DNA of 64,000 nt from Chryseobacterium formosense (GCF_900116415.1 NZ_FPAP01000005.1:1-64000); one strand, 5' to 3'; positions 26,282 to 35,252 are shown, counted from the first letter of the stretch. Program-made: numbers and translations. The notes: generated from the sequence alone by a model not told the origin.

Positions 26282-27247
26282 ATGAAAAAATGCTATTTTA
26301 TCATGCTATTTTTTATGCTAGGTTATAGCATAAACGCTCAAGTGGGAATTAACACCGATAATCCCAAATCGACATTACACGTTCAGAAAAGAACAGAACT
26401 CTCTTTTGCTGACGGAATCATTCCGCCGAGAATTTCCGGAGACTCACTGCGACTGAAAGAAGGCGCTTATGCTGCAGCGCAAAATGGTGCCATTGTATAC
26501 GTTACCTCTCCTGCTGTTACTACGGGACCGAAGACAGTCGGGGTGAACAGTACGGGGCTCTTTATTTATGATGCAAATGCATCAAACGGCACAGGAACTG
26601 GGCTTTGGAACAAGCTTCCAACGACAACCACTCCCACAGGTACGGGTGATGGAGCGTATGCGGCAAGAATAAATAGTGGATTATCACTGTTACAAGTCGG
26701 TTTAAATCTTTTGAATAATACCGTGCAGATAATACCACTTCCAACTGCCAGTGTAAATACTCCAACTACTACTCCTGTCGTAGACATCAATCTGGATGTC
26801 GCTGGAATAGCAAATATATCCACTACTATTGGCACCGGGCCAACTTCGCCTGGTGACTCTTATTACACCGTTCCGTCAACGGGGCTTTATCACATTAATT
26901 ACAGTTATCGAACCGGCCAAGGTTTAAGGTTAGAAGTTTTAGGAGCAAATAGGCCAGGACTTATTATCACGAAATCTCCAGCAGGTGGTCTACCAGTTGC
27001 TGCTACACCTATTGATTATCGTTATTTTGGAGGCATTAGTTTAGGAAATCTTACCATCCCGTTGCAGCCTTTATTACCAAACGTTACGCTATCATTAGGA
27101 AATCTTGCATTGACGCAAGGACAGATAAACCATATTTATCAGTTCAATGCTGGAGAAAGAATCAGGTTTGGAGTTCTTACCGGAGGTTTAGCTCTGGGTG
27201 TATTAACAGATGCTTCGGCAGAGCTGTCAATTTATAAAATCAGATAA
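26282..27247 (+). CDS. secreted surface protein of a flavobacterial VGINT-type family
   Basis: This 321-residue protein has a signal peptide (MKKCYFIMLFFMLGYSINAQ) followed at once by VGINTDNPKSTLHV, a hallmark N-terminus of many secreted Flavobacteriia proteins that resemble phage tail-fibre or collar repeats. The middle is rich in Thr, Gly and Pro; the C-terminal 140 residues look like a beta-sandwich (YYTVPSTGLYHINYSYRT ... FNAGERIRFGVL), reminiscent of C1q/TNF-like folds. No T9SS C-terminal domain is evident. Function is unknown, with surface display likely. It has its own promoter with candidate activator sites. Confidence 0.75.
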   Translation: MKKCYFIMLFFMLGYSINAQVGINTDNPKSTLHVQKRTELSFADGIIPPRISGDSLRLKEGAYAAAQNGAIVYVTSPAVTTGPKTVGVNSTGLFIYDANASNGTGTGLWNKLPTTTTPTGTGDGAYAARINSGLSLLQVGLNLLNNTVQIIPLPTASVNTPTTTPVVDINLDVAGIANISTTIGTGPTSPGDSYYTVPSTGLYHINYSYRTGQGLRLEVLGANRPGLIITKSPAGGLPVAATPIDYRYFGGISLGNLTIPLQPLLPNVTLSLGNLALTQGQINHIYQFNAGERIRFGVLTGGLALGVLTDASAELSIYKIR

Positions 27248-27276
27248 CACAAATTCACCATAACTTATATACAAGA

Positions 27277-27310
27277 AAAGCTTTCCAATGTCGGAAAGCT
27301 TTATTTTTTT
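27277..27310. terminator. bidirectional terminator between convergent genes
   Basis: A 10-bp perfect stem (AAAGCTTTCC, 27277-27286, with 27293-27302) around AATGTC has ATTTTTTT after it on the plus strand and a T-rich run on the minus strand. It serves the 26282 gene and probably the 27324 gene. Confidence 0.88.
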
Positions 27311-27323
27311 GTTTAATAATAAA

Positions 27324-27839
27324 CTATCTTACAGGTACGCTGCTGAAATTAAGGGAAACTTTCAAATTCATATCGGAAGTCGTCTGATTTTTCAGTTCAT
27401 AAACCGTTCTTACCGTTAAACCCGTACTCTTCACGATACTATCCAGAAAACCGCCATCATTGTTAAGATCTAAATTTAAGCTTGAAGAATTCGTTGATAT
27501 ATCAGATCTTGAAGCCACGAGTTTTTCATTTGTACCGTTTGATGAAATATAAACCTTTACAGATTTCAAAGCATTTAAAGTACCACCACTCGGTGAAACT
27601 ACAGAAATTTTAGCATCAGAAATTCTTACATCTTTTATCTGCGCATTATTATTTCCTCCTACCCAAGTCTGCACATTCGATGCAGTAGCGGTGGAAGAAA
27701 CTTCCTTATTCGCAGGAACTCCCGTAGAAACCAAAACATTGGCAGTATAAGGAAAAGTATTCTGTACAATCGACTGTACTGCTCCACAACTTGCTAAAGC
27801 CATGGAAGACACTATTGCTAATGAAAATATATTTTTCAT
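27324..27839 (-). CDS. lipoprotein of unknown function
   Basis: This 171-residue protein has a lipoprotein signal with lipobox LASC (cysteine at residue 18). The mature part is a Ser/Thr/Asn-rich beta-strand protein with no catalytic motif seen; it ends VSLNFSSVPVR. A repeated strand pattern (VRISDAKISVVSPSGG, LKSVKVYISSNG) suggests a single beta-sandwich domain. It stands alone on the minus strand, 44 bases upstream of the next minus-strand lipoprotein gene in reading order. Function is unknown. Confidence 0.7.
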   Translation of the reverse strand: MKNIFSLAIVSSMALASCGAVQSIVQNTFPYTANVLVSTGVPANKEVSSTATASNVQTWVGGNNNAQIKDVRISDAKISVVSPSGGTLNALKSVKVYISSNGTNEKLVASRSDISTNSSSLNLDLNNDGGFLDSIVKSTGLTVRTVYELKNQTTSDMNLKVSLNFSSVPVR

Positions 27840-27882
27840 AGGATTAAAATTTAAATGTACCCTTGCACAAAGTATACCAAAT

Positions 27883-28407
27883 TTATTCTATCCTTACAGA
27901 GAAATCACCAGCAATCTCCCCTTCTGCCATCAGGTTTTTACCTATAATTAACCAGACTTCACCATTTTTGGGAATCTCGTAAGAGAGTTCTCTGCCGAAA
28001 GGCCCGTCGAATTTCCCATCGGGTGTTTTGATTTGGTTAAAACGGATGTTCATCTTGTTATTCTGAGGTAAAATAGAAGCTTTCAAACTTGATTTCTTGT
28101 AATTCCTGATCTTCAGAACAAGCTTTTGGTTTTTATCGGTAAATTTTTCATCAATTAATAATGGAAGCTTTTCACCGTCGACTACTTTAATGATTTGTCC
28201 GTTTTTTATTTCATCAGCGTCACTGTCAATTTTCTGAATGGTTTTAAGGCTATCATGATTGATTTTCAAATCTTGTGAATCTGACGGCAAAGTGTTGGCA
28301 GATTGCTCGGAAACAATAACCGAATCCGTTTTTTTCTCTGACATAGGAACTGCTTTTTTGCAGGAAAAAACTATCAACGGGAGCAATATAAGAGCTGACT
28401 TTTTCAT
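27883..28407 (-). CDS. lipoprotein of unknown function
   Basis: This 174-residue protein starts MKKSALILLPLIVFSCKK, a lipoprotein signal with Cys at residue 16. A charged, low-complexity linker (residues about 20-70) leads into a C-terminal beta-rich domain of about 100 residues (KLVLKIRNYKKSSLKASIL ... GEIAGDFSVRIE). The ATG at 28407 is preferred to an earlier one at 28431 because it starts the signal peptide and follows the upstream stop at 28409 by a single base. It is co-transcribed with the membrane protein upstream. Function is unknown. Confidence 0.7.
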   Translation of the reverse strand: MKKSALILLPLIVFSCKKAVPMSEKKTDSVIVSEQSANTLPSDSQDLKINHDSLKTIQKIDSDADEIKNGQIIKVVDGEKLPLLIDEKFTDKNQKLVLKIRNYKKSSLKASILPQNNKMNIRFNQIKTPDGKFDGPFGRELSYEIPKNGEVWLIIGKNLMAEGEIAGDFSVRIE

Positions 28408-28408
28408 A

Positions 28409-29785
28409 CTATTTGCTTTGAATGGTTTCATAATAAAGAATTTTAGATAAAACGGTTGTTGATTTTTTGGTTTTTATTTGTTCTAAAACCTCTTTTTTAA
28501 GTTCAGTATCTTTGTTTTCTTCTGCATATTTCAAAAGAGGCTTTTCGCTGAACCAGATTGAATTCAGATGATAATCAACCCCAAAATCAGAACGTTTCAT
28601 GTTTTGAGATGTAATGATACCACCCCAGTTGATGTAACTGCATACTAAAACCATTCCATAAAAAAACCAGCTCATCGAGTTGAAAAGGAAGGCATTTCTC
28701 TTTTTGTACTGAATTTTAATAAATGTAAGCGCCAAACCAATCAAAGATAAAAGCAGAAAAGCGTAAACTCCGAGTCTTTTGTAGGTAAAGCCATAACTAT
28801 TAATGTATTCTGTATTTTTTAACATCGCGGAAAAAATCAGGATTGCATTTAGAAATAACCATACTTTGGCAAGTGTTTTCAATAAACCTGCTTTAGAATC
28901 GAAATTAAAAGTTGATTTAAAATAAAACATCATCACTAAAATTACCAGAATAATAGAAAGTATAATTGAATTTACCCTTTCATGAGTTTCTTCAGAGAGT
29001 TGCACCGGGCTTTTTACCACTTCATAAAACTGCTCGTAATTGTATGCAATGATAAAGAAAACAAGCAAAATATTTAACATAAGCAAAGAAATTACTCCAC
29101 TGATTCTTTCTATATTAAGATCCATAAAAGAAAAAGTAGATTTTAAAGCGGGATCATTGTTTTGAAAATTATTATCTAAGAAGTGATTTTGCTTATACAG
29201 AAACTTTTCAACCTTGAAATTCCAAAAATTAAAAGCGATAAAAAAACCAAAAACAACAAGCCTGATGATCTGCCAAAAATCAAATTCAAATTCATAATCA
29301 TTGAAAAGATTCGCAAAATGGTCGCTAACTCCGGCATAAATACCAAAGAACACCAATACAAGAACTAAAGGAACAACTGCGAAAGCAAATATTTTCTGAA
29401 ACAGATTCGGTATATTTTTTTTAGGAAGCCAGTCTTCGAAACTAAAAACCCGGCAAAAGAATGTGAAAAAATTGATCACAAAAACCGGAACGAGAAAAAG
29501 ACTTTTCAATCTTCTGTTCTTTGACCGGAAAGAAAGCAGCAAAAGTGAAATGATTAAAGCCAGAAACGAACTGATATCGCCGAACCAGGCAAATGCAATG
29601 CCCGACAAAATACTCGTTGCGAATAGCAGAAGAAATACTTTACTGCGGTTTCTTTCCGGGGTTTTCAAAAGTGTCAGGATCGCATATAGAATACCTAAAA
29701 TACTAAGATTTAAGCCAACATTTTCGTTATAAAACAAAATGATAAATGCGATGGTGCTGAGAAATATATAGTGATGTGTTTTCAT
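28409..29785 (-). CDS. DUF4173-like multi-pass membrane protein
   Basis: This 458-residue protein has about eleven hydrophobic segments. The region with PVQLSEETHERVNSIIL, several helices and NSYGFTYKRLGVYAFLLL resembles the DUF4153/DUF4173 family. These proteins are uncharacterised and often lie beside sensor or regulator genes. The C-terminal 60 residues are soluble and charged. It precedes a lipoprotein gene that begins one base after its stop, and it follows the Coq4-like gene by 22 bases. Function is unknown. Confidence 0.75.
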   Translation of the reverse strand: MKTHHYIFLSTIAFIILFYNENVGLNLSILGILYAILTLLKTPERNRSKVFLLLFATSILSGIAFAWFGDISSFLALIISLLLLSFRSKNRRLKSLFLVPVFVINFFTFFCRVFSFEDWLPKKNIPNLFQKIFAFAVVPLVLVLVFFGIYAGVSDHFANLFNDYEFEFDFWQIIRLVVFGFFIAFNFWNFKVEKFLYKQNHFLDNNFQNNDPALKSTFSFMDLNIERISGVISLLMLNILLVFFIIAYNYEQFYEVVKSPVQLSEETHERVNSIILSIILVILVMMFYFKSTFNFDSKAGLLKTLAKVWLFLNAILIFSAMLKNTEYINSYGFTYKRLGVYAFLLLSLIGLALTFIKIQYKKRNAFLFNSMSWFFYGMVLVCSYINWGGIITSQNMKRSDFGVDYHLNSIWFSEKPLLKYAEENKDTELKKEVLEQIKTKKSTTVLSKILYYETIQSK

Positions 29786-29807
29786 GAGGTTAAGATTGAG
29801 GTTGAGA

Positions 29808-30293
29808 TTAATAGAAAACCGGAGTTTCTTTTTGTTTGATAAAATCTTTTAGACTGTCGAAATTTTGCCATAAAAGCTCTTCGAAATTCCAATGATGGAA
29901 AGTTTTCATTTGTTGACCTTTTTTAAAAGCTTGTAAATAATTTTTAAAATATTCAGGGAAAACGATTGTTCCCAAAGCAAGAACACCAAGAAGGTAAGCG
30001 CTGCGTTTTCCGTTTCCGAAAAGAAGATACTGCATTGCAATTTCATCCTGAATATTGGTGCTACAATCGGTAATCAGGTGATAAACATCGTGATTTTCCA
30101 TCTTCGGAATCATTCTGAAACCATGATTTTTGTAAAATTCACCTAAAGTTCGTCCCAAAGAATCTTGTTTGAAACTCAACAGTTGCTCTTCATTGAACTG
30201 CCATTGTCTTTTTTTCTTTTTGAAATATTTCCTGTACTGTTTTTGGGAATTTTCGTACATGAAAATGATAAATTTTGTGCGTAGTTTTTTCAT
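29808..30293 (-). CDS. Coq4-like protein
   Basis: This 161-residue protein contains HDVYHLITDCSTNIQDE (His68, Asp69, His72, Glu84), an exact HDxxH-x11-E motif as in the Coq4 family, which in ubiquinone-making cells organises the Q-biosynthesis complex and has been linked to ring modification. Flavobacteria use menaquinone, so the role here must differ or be inherited. The N-terminus is basic (KYFKKKKRQ), and a hydrophobic stretch (YLLGVLALGTIVFP) follows the motif. It sits in a minus-strand run of membrane genes that offers no functional clue. Confidence 0.7.
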   Translation of the reverse strand: MKKLRTKFIIFMYENSQKQYRKYFKKKKRQWQFNEEQLLSFKQDSLGRTLGEFYKNHGFRMIPKMENHDVYHLITDCSTNIQDEIAMQYLLFGNGKRSAYLLGVLALGTIVFPEYFKNYLQAFKKGQQMKTFHHWNFEELLWQNFDSLKDFIKQKETPVFY

Positions 30294-30317
30294 AGTTTAT
30301 GTATTTTATTTTGAAAA

Positions 30318-30626
30318 TTAATTAGAACTAAAACCCATTAGAAAAATTCCTAGATAGAAATACAGAATTGCGATTGGAATATTTATACAAATGATTAATG
30401 CTGCTTTTATACATTCTTTTAAGTAATGTTTATTAAATAATCCATAAATAATTAGTATAGCAATCACAACTAAATTAACTGGAGCTGCAAAAAACAGCAG
30501 TAAAAATCCATAGGAAGCAAAAGCCTCAATTTTAGTAACTAAATATCCAAAAAGACAAATATTTCCTAATATAAAGAAGAGCCAAAAGGAGATCTTTCCT
30601 ACAGTAATAATATCTTTATTTTTCAT
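30318..30626 (-). CDS. small membrane protein of unknown function
   Basis: This 102-residue protein has three hydrophobic helices (residues about 12-30, 37-62 and 75-98) and no recognised motif. It lies 10 bases downstream of the metallophosphoesterase gene and 24 bases upstream of the Coq4-like gene on the same strand, so it is probably part of that operon. Its base use is more AT-rich than its neighbours. Confidence 0.6.
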   Translation of the reverse strand: MKNKDIITVGKISFWLFFILGNICLFGYLVTKIEAFASYGFLLLFFAAPVNLVVIAILIIYGLFNKHYLKECIKAALIICINIPIAILYFYLGIFLMGFSSN

Positions 30627-30636
30627 CTTTAAATTT

Positions 30637-31476
30637 TTAAGCTTGAGTTAAAGTAAAAACCGTTATTTCGGGACGAACCATAAATCTTACCTGATAGGAA
30701 TGTCCTAAAGCACGATTGATGTAGAGCATTCTTCCATCTTCCAAATCAATTTCTCCGGAAACATATTTTTTGTTTTCCACTGGAAGGATTGGAGTAATGA
30801 CTCCCGGAAGTCTGCATTGTCCGCCGTGAGTATGACCACTTAAAATCCAGCCTTGATAACCGTTCCAGACATCTCTATCGCAAACATCAGGATTGTGGCA
30901 CAGTACAAGATTTCCTTTTTCAGGATTGTAATCTTTCATCACTTTCATCGGATCAAAATTGGGCGACCATAGATCATCAAAACCAATAATATTCAAACCG
31001 TGAGATTCTATTTGCTGATTCTTAAGCATTGTCACCCCATTATTTTCCAGAATTCGACTGATCTCTTCCGAAGAACCCAGATCTTTCCAGTTTTTTCCAT
31101 AGTCGTGATTTCCCATAATTCCAAAAGTTCCCAATGTTCCGAAAACAGCGTTCTGCATCACTTTTTCTAAACTTTTGTGATCTTCAGATGTTCCATGATT
31201 GACGTAATCGCCTGTGTATACCACAAAATCCGGATTGAATTCTTTTGCTTTTCCGAAAGATTCTATGAGAAAATTCCAGTCGAATCTGTTTCCGACGTGT
31301 AAATCTGAAATCTGCACTAAAATTTTTCCTGCTAAATGTTCCGGTAAATTTTTAATGGGAAGTTTTCTCTCAACAAATTCCACCCAAAACGGTTCGATTT
31401 GCCATGAATAAAGAAAAGGTAGAGCTCCGGCTGCTGAAATTTGCAAAAGTCTCTTGAGAAATTTTTTTCTGGTCAT
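30637..31476 (-). CDS. membrane-associated metallophosphoesterase (YkuE/YaeI-like)
   Basis: This 279-residue protein has an N-terminal basic stretch and short hydrophobic segment (probable Tat-like or anchor signal: TRKKFLKRLLQISAAGALPFL), then calcineurin-type motifs in order: DLHVG, GDYVNHG, GNHDYG, CHNPD and SGHTHGGQ. These bind two metal ions. Related proteins cleave UDP-diacylglucosamine or other phosphoesters at the membrane; the substrate here is unknown. It begins a minus-strand run through 27883. Confidence 0.88.
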   Translation of the reverse strand: MTRKKFLKRLLQISAAGALPFLYSWQIEPFWVEFVERKLPIKNLPEHLAGKILVQISDLHVGNRFDWNFLIESFGKAKEFNPDFVVYTGDYVNHGTSEDHKSLEKVMQNAVFGTLGTFGIMGNHDYGKNWKDLGSSEEISRILENNGVTMLKNQQIESHGLNIIGFDDLWSPNFDPMKVMKDYNPEKGNLVLCHNPDVCDRDVWNGYQGWILSGHTHGGQCRLPGVITPILPVENKKYVSGEIDLEDGRMLYINRALGHSYQVRFMVRPEITVFTLTQA

Positions 31477-31508
31477 TACTTTTGTATTTTTTGATTAATT
31501 AATTTTGA

Positions 31509-31579
31509 TGTCATTCCGACAAAGGAGGAATCTCATTTAATAAGATTCTTCGCTACTCTTCCTTTCGCTCAGAATGACA
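31509..31579. repeat. dispersed inverted-repeat element (TGTCATTC ... GAATGACA)
   Basis: The left arm TGTCATTCCGAC...GAGGAATCTCATT and right arm AAGATTCTTCGCT...CTCAGAATGACA are largely complementary. The right half matches sequences at 41701, 43264 and 53790. It lies between two minus-strand genes and is AT-neutral. Text of this type recurs between genes in many Bacteroidota, from memory. Confidence 0.6.
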
Positions 31580-31599
31580 AATGTGTCAATTGTAAAAAA

Positions 31600-31887
31600 T
31601 TAGCTTCCAGCGAACGGAGTTCCGAAAATTCCTACAGCCAGTTCCATCCAGACTAAAACAAGAATGGCTACGATCACAAGACTAATGATAATCTTATAAT
31701 TCCTGTTTTTAACCACCATTCTTACCAAGCTTATTAAGCCTGCCGTTCCGAAAAGCAGAATTCCGGCTACGAGAAAATCGAATTTCGACCAGTTCCATCC
31801 TTCTACAAAGATGTTTCCTAAAAATGCTGTTGCCAATAAGAGTACAGGAACAGCAAAAATTGCTAAAGTGGTTTGTTTGTGTGTCAT
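31600..31887 (-). CDS. small membrane protein of a winged-helix module
   Basis: This 95-residue protein has three hydrophobic helices (residues about 8-30, 37-58 and 66-88) with the polar segment NIFVEGWNWSKFDF between the first two. No motif is recognised. The ATG at 31887 is chosen over a frame from 31929 whose first 14 residues are lysine-rich and lie in the region just after the regulator gene. It follows the winged-helix regulator gene by 68 bases on the same strand. Confidence 0.65.
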   Translation of the reverse strand: MTHKQTTLAIFAVPVLLLATAFLGNIFVEGWNWSKFDFLVAGILLFGTAGLISLVRMVVKNRNYKIIISLVIVAILVLVWMELAVGIFGTPFAGS

Positions 31888-31955
31888 TATTTTATTTATT
31901 TTTAATTTATAAAGTACTTTGTATTTCAAAGTTTATTTTCAAAAAAATATAGCTT

Positions 31956-32246
31956 TTATTTTCCGATCAGTTTTTCCAAAGCATTTAAATGCTCTGTAAA
32001 AGCAGTTCTTCCATTTTGAGTTACACGATAAGAAGTCTTCGGCTTTTTACCCACAAATTCTTTTTTTACTTCAATATAATTTGACTTCTCAAGGGCATTG
32101 CTGTGACTTGCCAGATTTCCGTCAGTAATTTCCAATAAGCTTTTCATTTCAGAAAAATCAACCCAGTCGTTGACCATAAGAACGGACATAATGCCCAATC
32201 TTACACGGCTTTCGAATTCTTTATTGAGTTGACTGATGTTGATCAT
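31956..32246 (-). CDS. winged-helix transcriptional regulator (MarR/ArsR-like, HTH_27 type)
   Basis: This 96-residue protein is a single winged helix: SRVRLGIMSVLM helix, DFSEMKSLLEITDGNLASHSNAL (helix-turn-helix), and the wing KTSYRVTQNGR, followed by a dimerisation helix. Proteins of this kind in Bacteroidota are encoded beside small membrane proteins with which they are thought to form a membrane-linked sensing pair. It precedes and follows membrane genes on the same strand with spacing of 3 bases upstream. Ligand and targets are unknown. Confidence 0.85.
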   Translation of the reverse strand: MINISQLNKEFESRVRLGIMSVLMVNDWVDFSEMKSLLEITDGNLASHSNALEKSNYIEVKKEFVGKKPKTSYRVTQNGRTAFTEHLNALEKLIGK

Positions 32247-32249
32247 TAT

Positions 32250-32816
32250 TTAATTATTTAATATAAAATAGAATGTAGAATCTACAATTCTATGATTTGA
32301 GTCTATCATATATATTAGATTTCCCCTGATTGCTAATTGATTAGATTGTAACAACTTATCTGAACTAGCAGTATCAATTGTAATAATTGAATCATTTTTA
32401 ATATAATTTCCACGACAATATGAGTTTCCTAACGCAGAGCCATTTGTGAATTTATATGTTTTATCTTCCCTAAGTTCTATTTTAATATGATTCAGATCGA
32501 AATTTTGTTCTGCTTCTAAAATAATATTAGAAGAATCTCTAACTGCAAAATACGTATGCATTCCTAATGCAACAAAAACAATCAAGATCGACATTGTAGT
32601 CAGTTTAAAAACTTTTAAATCTTTTAAAAGCCTATATTTTTTAAATTCAATATTTAAAGCTATAGTTCCAAAAATTAGAAACAATAACAGATAAAATCCT
32701 ATGATAAATCCGGCAAATATAAAATCATTGTCTTGATACTCTATTGTTAAATCAATGTACTTTACAGCAACAAGAATTATCAAAATAAATAACAAAATTG
32801 ATTTCCAACTTTTCAT
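32250..32816 (-). CDS. membrane protein of unknown function
   Basis: This 188-residue protein has three hydrophobic helices within residues 5-95 and a soluble C-terminal half of about 95 residues rich in Ile, Asn and Asp, with beta-strand character (DLNHIKIELREDKTYKFTNG). No motif is recognised. It is placed between two genes of the module with gaps of 2 and 3 bases, so it is certainly co-translated. It is a likely partner of the winged-helix regulator. Confidence 0.65.
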   Translation of the reverse strand: MKSWKSILLFILIILVAVKYIDLTIEYQDNDFIFAGFIIGFYLLLFLIFGTIALNIEFKKYRLLKDLKVFKLTTMSILIVFVALGMHTYFAVRDSSNIILEAEQNFDLNHIKIELREDKTYKFTNGSALGNSYCRGNYIKNDSIITIDTASSDKLLQSNQLAIRGNLIYMIDSNHRIVDSTFYFILNN

Positions 32817-32818
32817 TA

Positions 32819-33436
32819 TTACTTATACTTCTTATGCATAATCAAACCATACACGATATGCAAAACGCCAAAGCCAAAAGTCCAGGCAATTAATCCCCAT
32901 CCTAAAAAGAATAACGAAATCAATCCTAAACCAATCTGGCAAAATCCCAGATATTTTACATCTGTGAGAGTATATCTTTCTGCATTTACCAATGCTAAAC
33001 CATAGAAAATCAATGTAGCCGGAGCAACCAATGAAAACAAATGATGATACAACAGCCCAAGACAAACCAATCCGCCCGTTACCAAAGGGATTGCAAAGGT
33101 AAACAAAAGTCTTTTGGTTGTCGCATCCCAAATTTTCAGGCCTTTCTTTTTGCTTTTATTGGCAGTGAAAAAATATCCGCTTAAAATGGCAACTACTAAA
33201 ATTACAATTCCGGTAATGACCAGTTCATTAACCATACTCTTACTGAATGTGATTCTCTCACCTTCAAAATAATTCAGTCCTTCTCTCTTAAATACAAAAC
33301 AGACATATCCCATTCCAATGATTGCAGCCAAACCAGCAACCACTCCGGATAATCCGCTTAATGAAATAAACCTTGAAGAACGCTCCATCATGGAACGTAT
33401 GTGCGATAAGTCTTCGTGATAGTTTTTCGAATCCAT
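32819..33436 (-). CDS. multi-pass membrane protein of the winged-helix module
   Basis: This 205-residue protein begins with a soluble helix (NYHEDLSHIRSMMERSSRFISLSG) followed by about six membrane helices. From memory this N-terminus recurs in Bacteroidota proteins encoded next to winged-helix regulators. It is the first gene of a tightly packed minus-strand set (32819, 32250, 31956, 31600). It is divergent from the methyltransferase at 33538. No catalytic motif is seen. Confidence 0.7.
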   Translation of the reverse strand: MDSKNYHEDLSHIRSMMERSSRFISLSGLSGVVAGLAAIIGMGYVCFVFKREGLNYFEGERITFSKSMVNELVITGIVILVVAILSGYFFTANKSKKKGLKIWDATTKRLLFTFAIPLVTGGLVCLGLLYHHLFSLVAPATLIFYGLALVNAERYTLTDVKYLGFCQIGLGLISLFFLGWGLIAWTFGFGVLHIVYGLIMHKKYK

Positions 33437-33537
33437 ATAAAAGAACTTTGAATTACAAAGTTATAATTAATTTTGAAACTCCAAAATTTTTCTGCAAATA
33501 ATTTATGTAAATTCTTAACTTTAGAAAAAACATATTT

Positions 33538-35139
33538 ATGGATAAAGAGATTCTGCGGTCAGAAATTTTCAGACATCTGGATGGTGTAGTTACTGCGCCA
33601 ATCGTTGCTTCTTTGCTTAAAAAGGAAATCATTACATTCATCATACAAAGAGAAGAAGTGATTTTAAGTGAACTTTCAGAAAATTTTAAAGCAAATGAAG
33701 GTTATCTGAATGTGGCAATTCGTACTTTGGCTTCTCAGGATTTTCTGAATTATGAAGTCGATAATGAGAATGATGTTATTACCATTTCAGCCAATGAAAA
33801 AACGCAGTTTCTACAAAAATATGGCTTACTCTATCTGAAAGTCATTTCTTTTCTAAAACTTTCTACAGACATTAAAAATCAAATCAATGAAGCTACTTTT
33901 ATTGAAGAGTTTAAGCAATTGAGCAGTACACTTAAAGATAATTTTGGAATTCATCTTTCAGATTCTGCTGACGAAAAAGATGTTCAGATACAGATTTTAA
34001 AGCATATTGAAGGCTCCATCATCAGTCCGGTAATTGTCTATTTAGGAATGACGGGAATGTTTCATAAATATTTTATGGAAACATCTTTTCAGGCTGCAGA
34101 GTTTCATAAAAACTCAGAGAATTTTGAAGTGATTTTAGATTTTATGACGCATTTAGGCTGGTTTAAAAAATCAAATGACAATTATAAATTTACCGAAACC
34201 GGAATTTATTTTGCAAAACGAGCCGCTTCTTATGGAGTTACAGTTTCTTATCTCCCATTACTGAATAAAATGGATGAGCTATTGTTCGGAAATGCTTCAA
34301 AAATCAGAGAAATTGCAGAAGGCGAAGACGAAATTCACGTTGACCGAGCCATGAATGTTTGGGGAAGTGGCGGTTCTCATGCGAATTATTTTAAAGTTGC
34401 CAATGATTTTATTATTCAGATTTTCAATCAGCCGATTCATCTGCAACCAAAAGGTGTTCTTGATATGGGTTGTGGAAACGGCGCTTTCATCCAACACATT
34501 TTTGAAACCATCGAAAGACATACGCTCCGTGGAAAAATGTTGGAAGAGCATCCGCTTTTTCTGGTAGGCGCAGATTATAATCAGGCTGCATTAAAGGTAA
34601 CACGAGCCAATCTCATTAATAATGATATTTGGGCAAAAGTAATCTGGGGAGATATCGGAAATCCTCAACAATTGGCTGAAGATTTAAAGGAAAACTATGA
34701 AATTGATCTTTCGGATTTACTAAACATTAGAACTTTTCTCGATCACAACAGAGTATGGAAAACGCCTGAAAACAATCACCCCCAAAGAATAAGCACCTCA
34801 ACAGGAGCATTTGCTTATCGTGGAAAAAGATTATCCAATGATCTTGTTGAAGAAAGCTTAAAAGAACATCTTGAGCTTTGGCTTCCTTATATTCAGAAAA
34901 ACGGGCTCTTAATCATTGAACTTCATGCTTTAGATTCTAAACTTACAGCTAAAAATTTAGGAAAAACTCCGGCAACAGCTTATGAAGCAACGCATGGTTT
35001 TTCTGACCAGTATATTCTGGAGGTGGAAGTTTTTAAAAAGATCTGCATTGAAGCCGGCTTAAAAACAGATAAAGATTTGTTCAGAAAATTCCCTAATTCT
35101 GAATTGGCAACGGTTTCCATTAATCTATTAAAAAACTAG
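33538..35139 (+). CDS. SAM-dependent methyltransferase with a duplicated N-terminal domain
   Basis: This 533-residue protein has a C-terminal class I methyltransferase domain with motif I VLDMGCGNG near residue 307. The first 290 residues hold two similar winged-helix-like units: residues about 9-33 (FRHLDGVVTAPIVASLLKK) and about 151-175 (LKHIEGSIISPVIVYLGM) align in register, so the region looks like a tandem duplication. Small-molecule methyltransferases often have one such dimerisation unit. The substrate is unknown. It is a single-gene unit with a TAACTTTA-like -7 sequence upstream. Confidence 0.8.
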   Translation: MDKEILRSEIFRHLDGVVTAPIVASLLKKEIITFIIQREEVILSELSENFKANEGYLNVAIRTLASQDFLNYEVDNENDVITISANEKTQFLQKYGLLYLKVISFLKLSTDIKNQINEATFIEEFKQLSSTLKDNFGIHLSDSADEKDVQIQILKHIEGSIISPVIVYLGMTGMFHKYFMETSFQAAEFHKNSENFEVILDFMTHLGWFKKSNDNYKFTETGIYFAKRAASYGVTVSYLPLLNKMDELLFGNASKIREIAEGEDEIHVDRAMNVWGSGGSHANYFKVANDFIIQIFNQPIHLQPKGVLDMGCGNGAFIQHIFETIERHTLRGKMLEEHPLFLVGADYNQAALKVTRANLINNDIWAKVIWGDIGNPQQLAEDLKENYEIDLSDLLNIRTFLDHNRVWKTPENNHPQRISTSTGAFAYRGKRLSNDLVEESLKEHLELWLPYIQKNGLLIIELHALDSKLTAKNLGKTPATAYEATHGFSDQYILEVEVFKKICIEAGLKTDKDLFRKFPNSELATVSINLLKN

Positions 35140-35252
35140 TGAAAGATTAGTAAGTTTCACGCAGTTTTTTTAATTTTTTATATCTACGAAATCTGCACCA
35201 TCAGCGAGAATCAAATCTTAAACATCAATTACATTAATTTAAACGAAAAACA

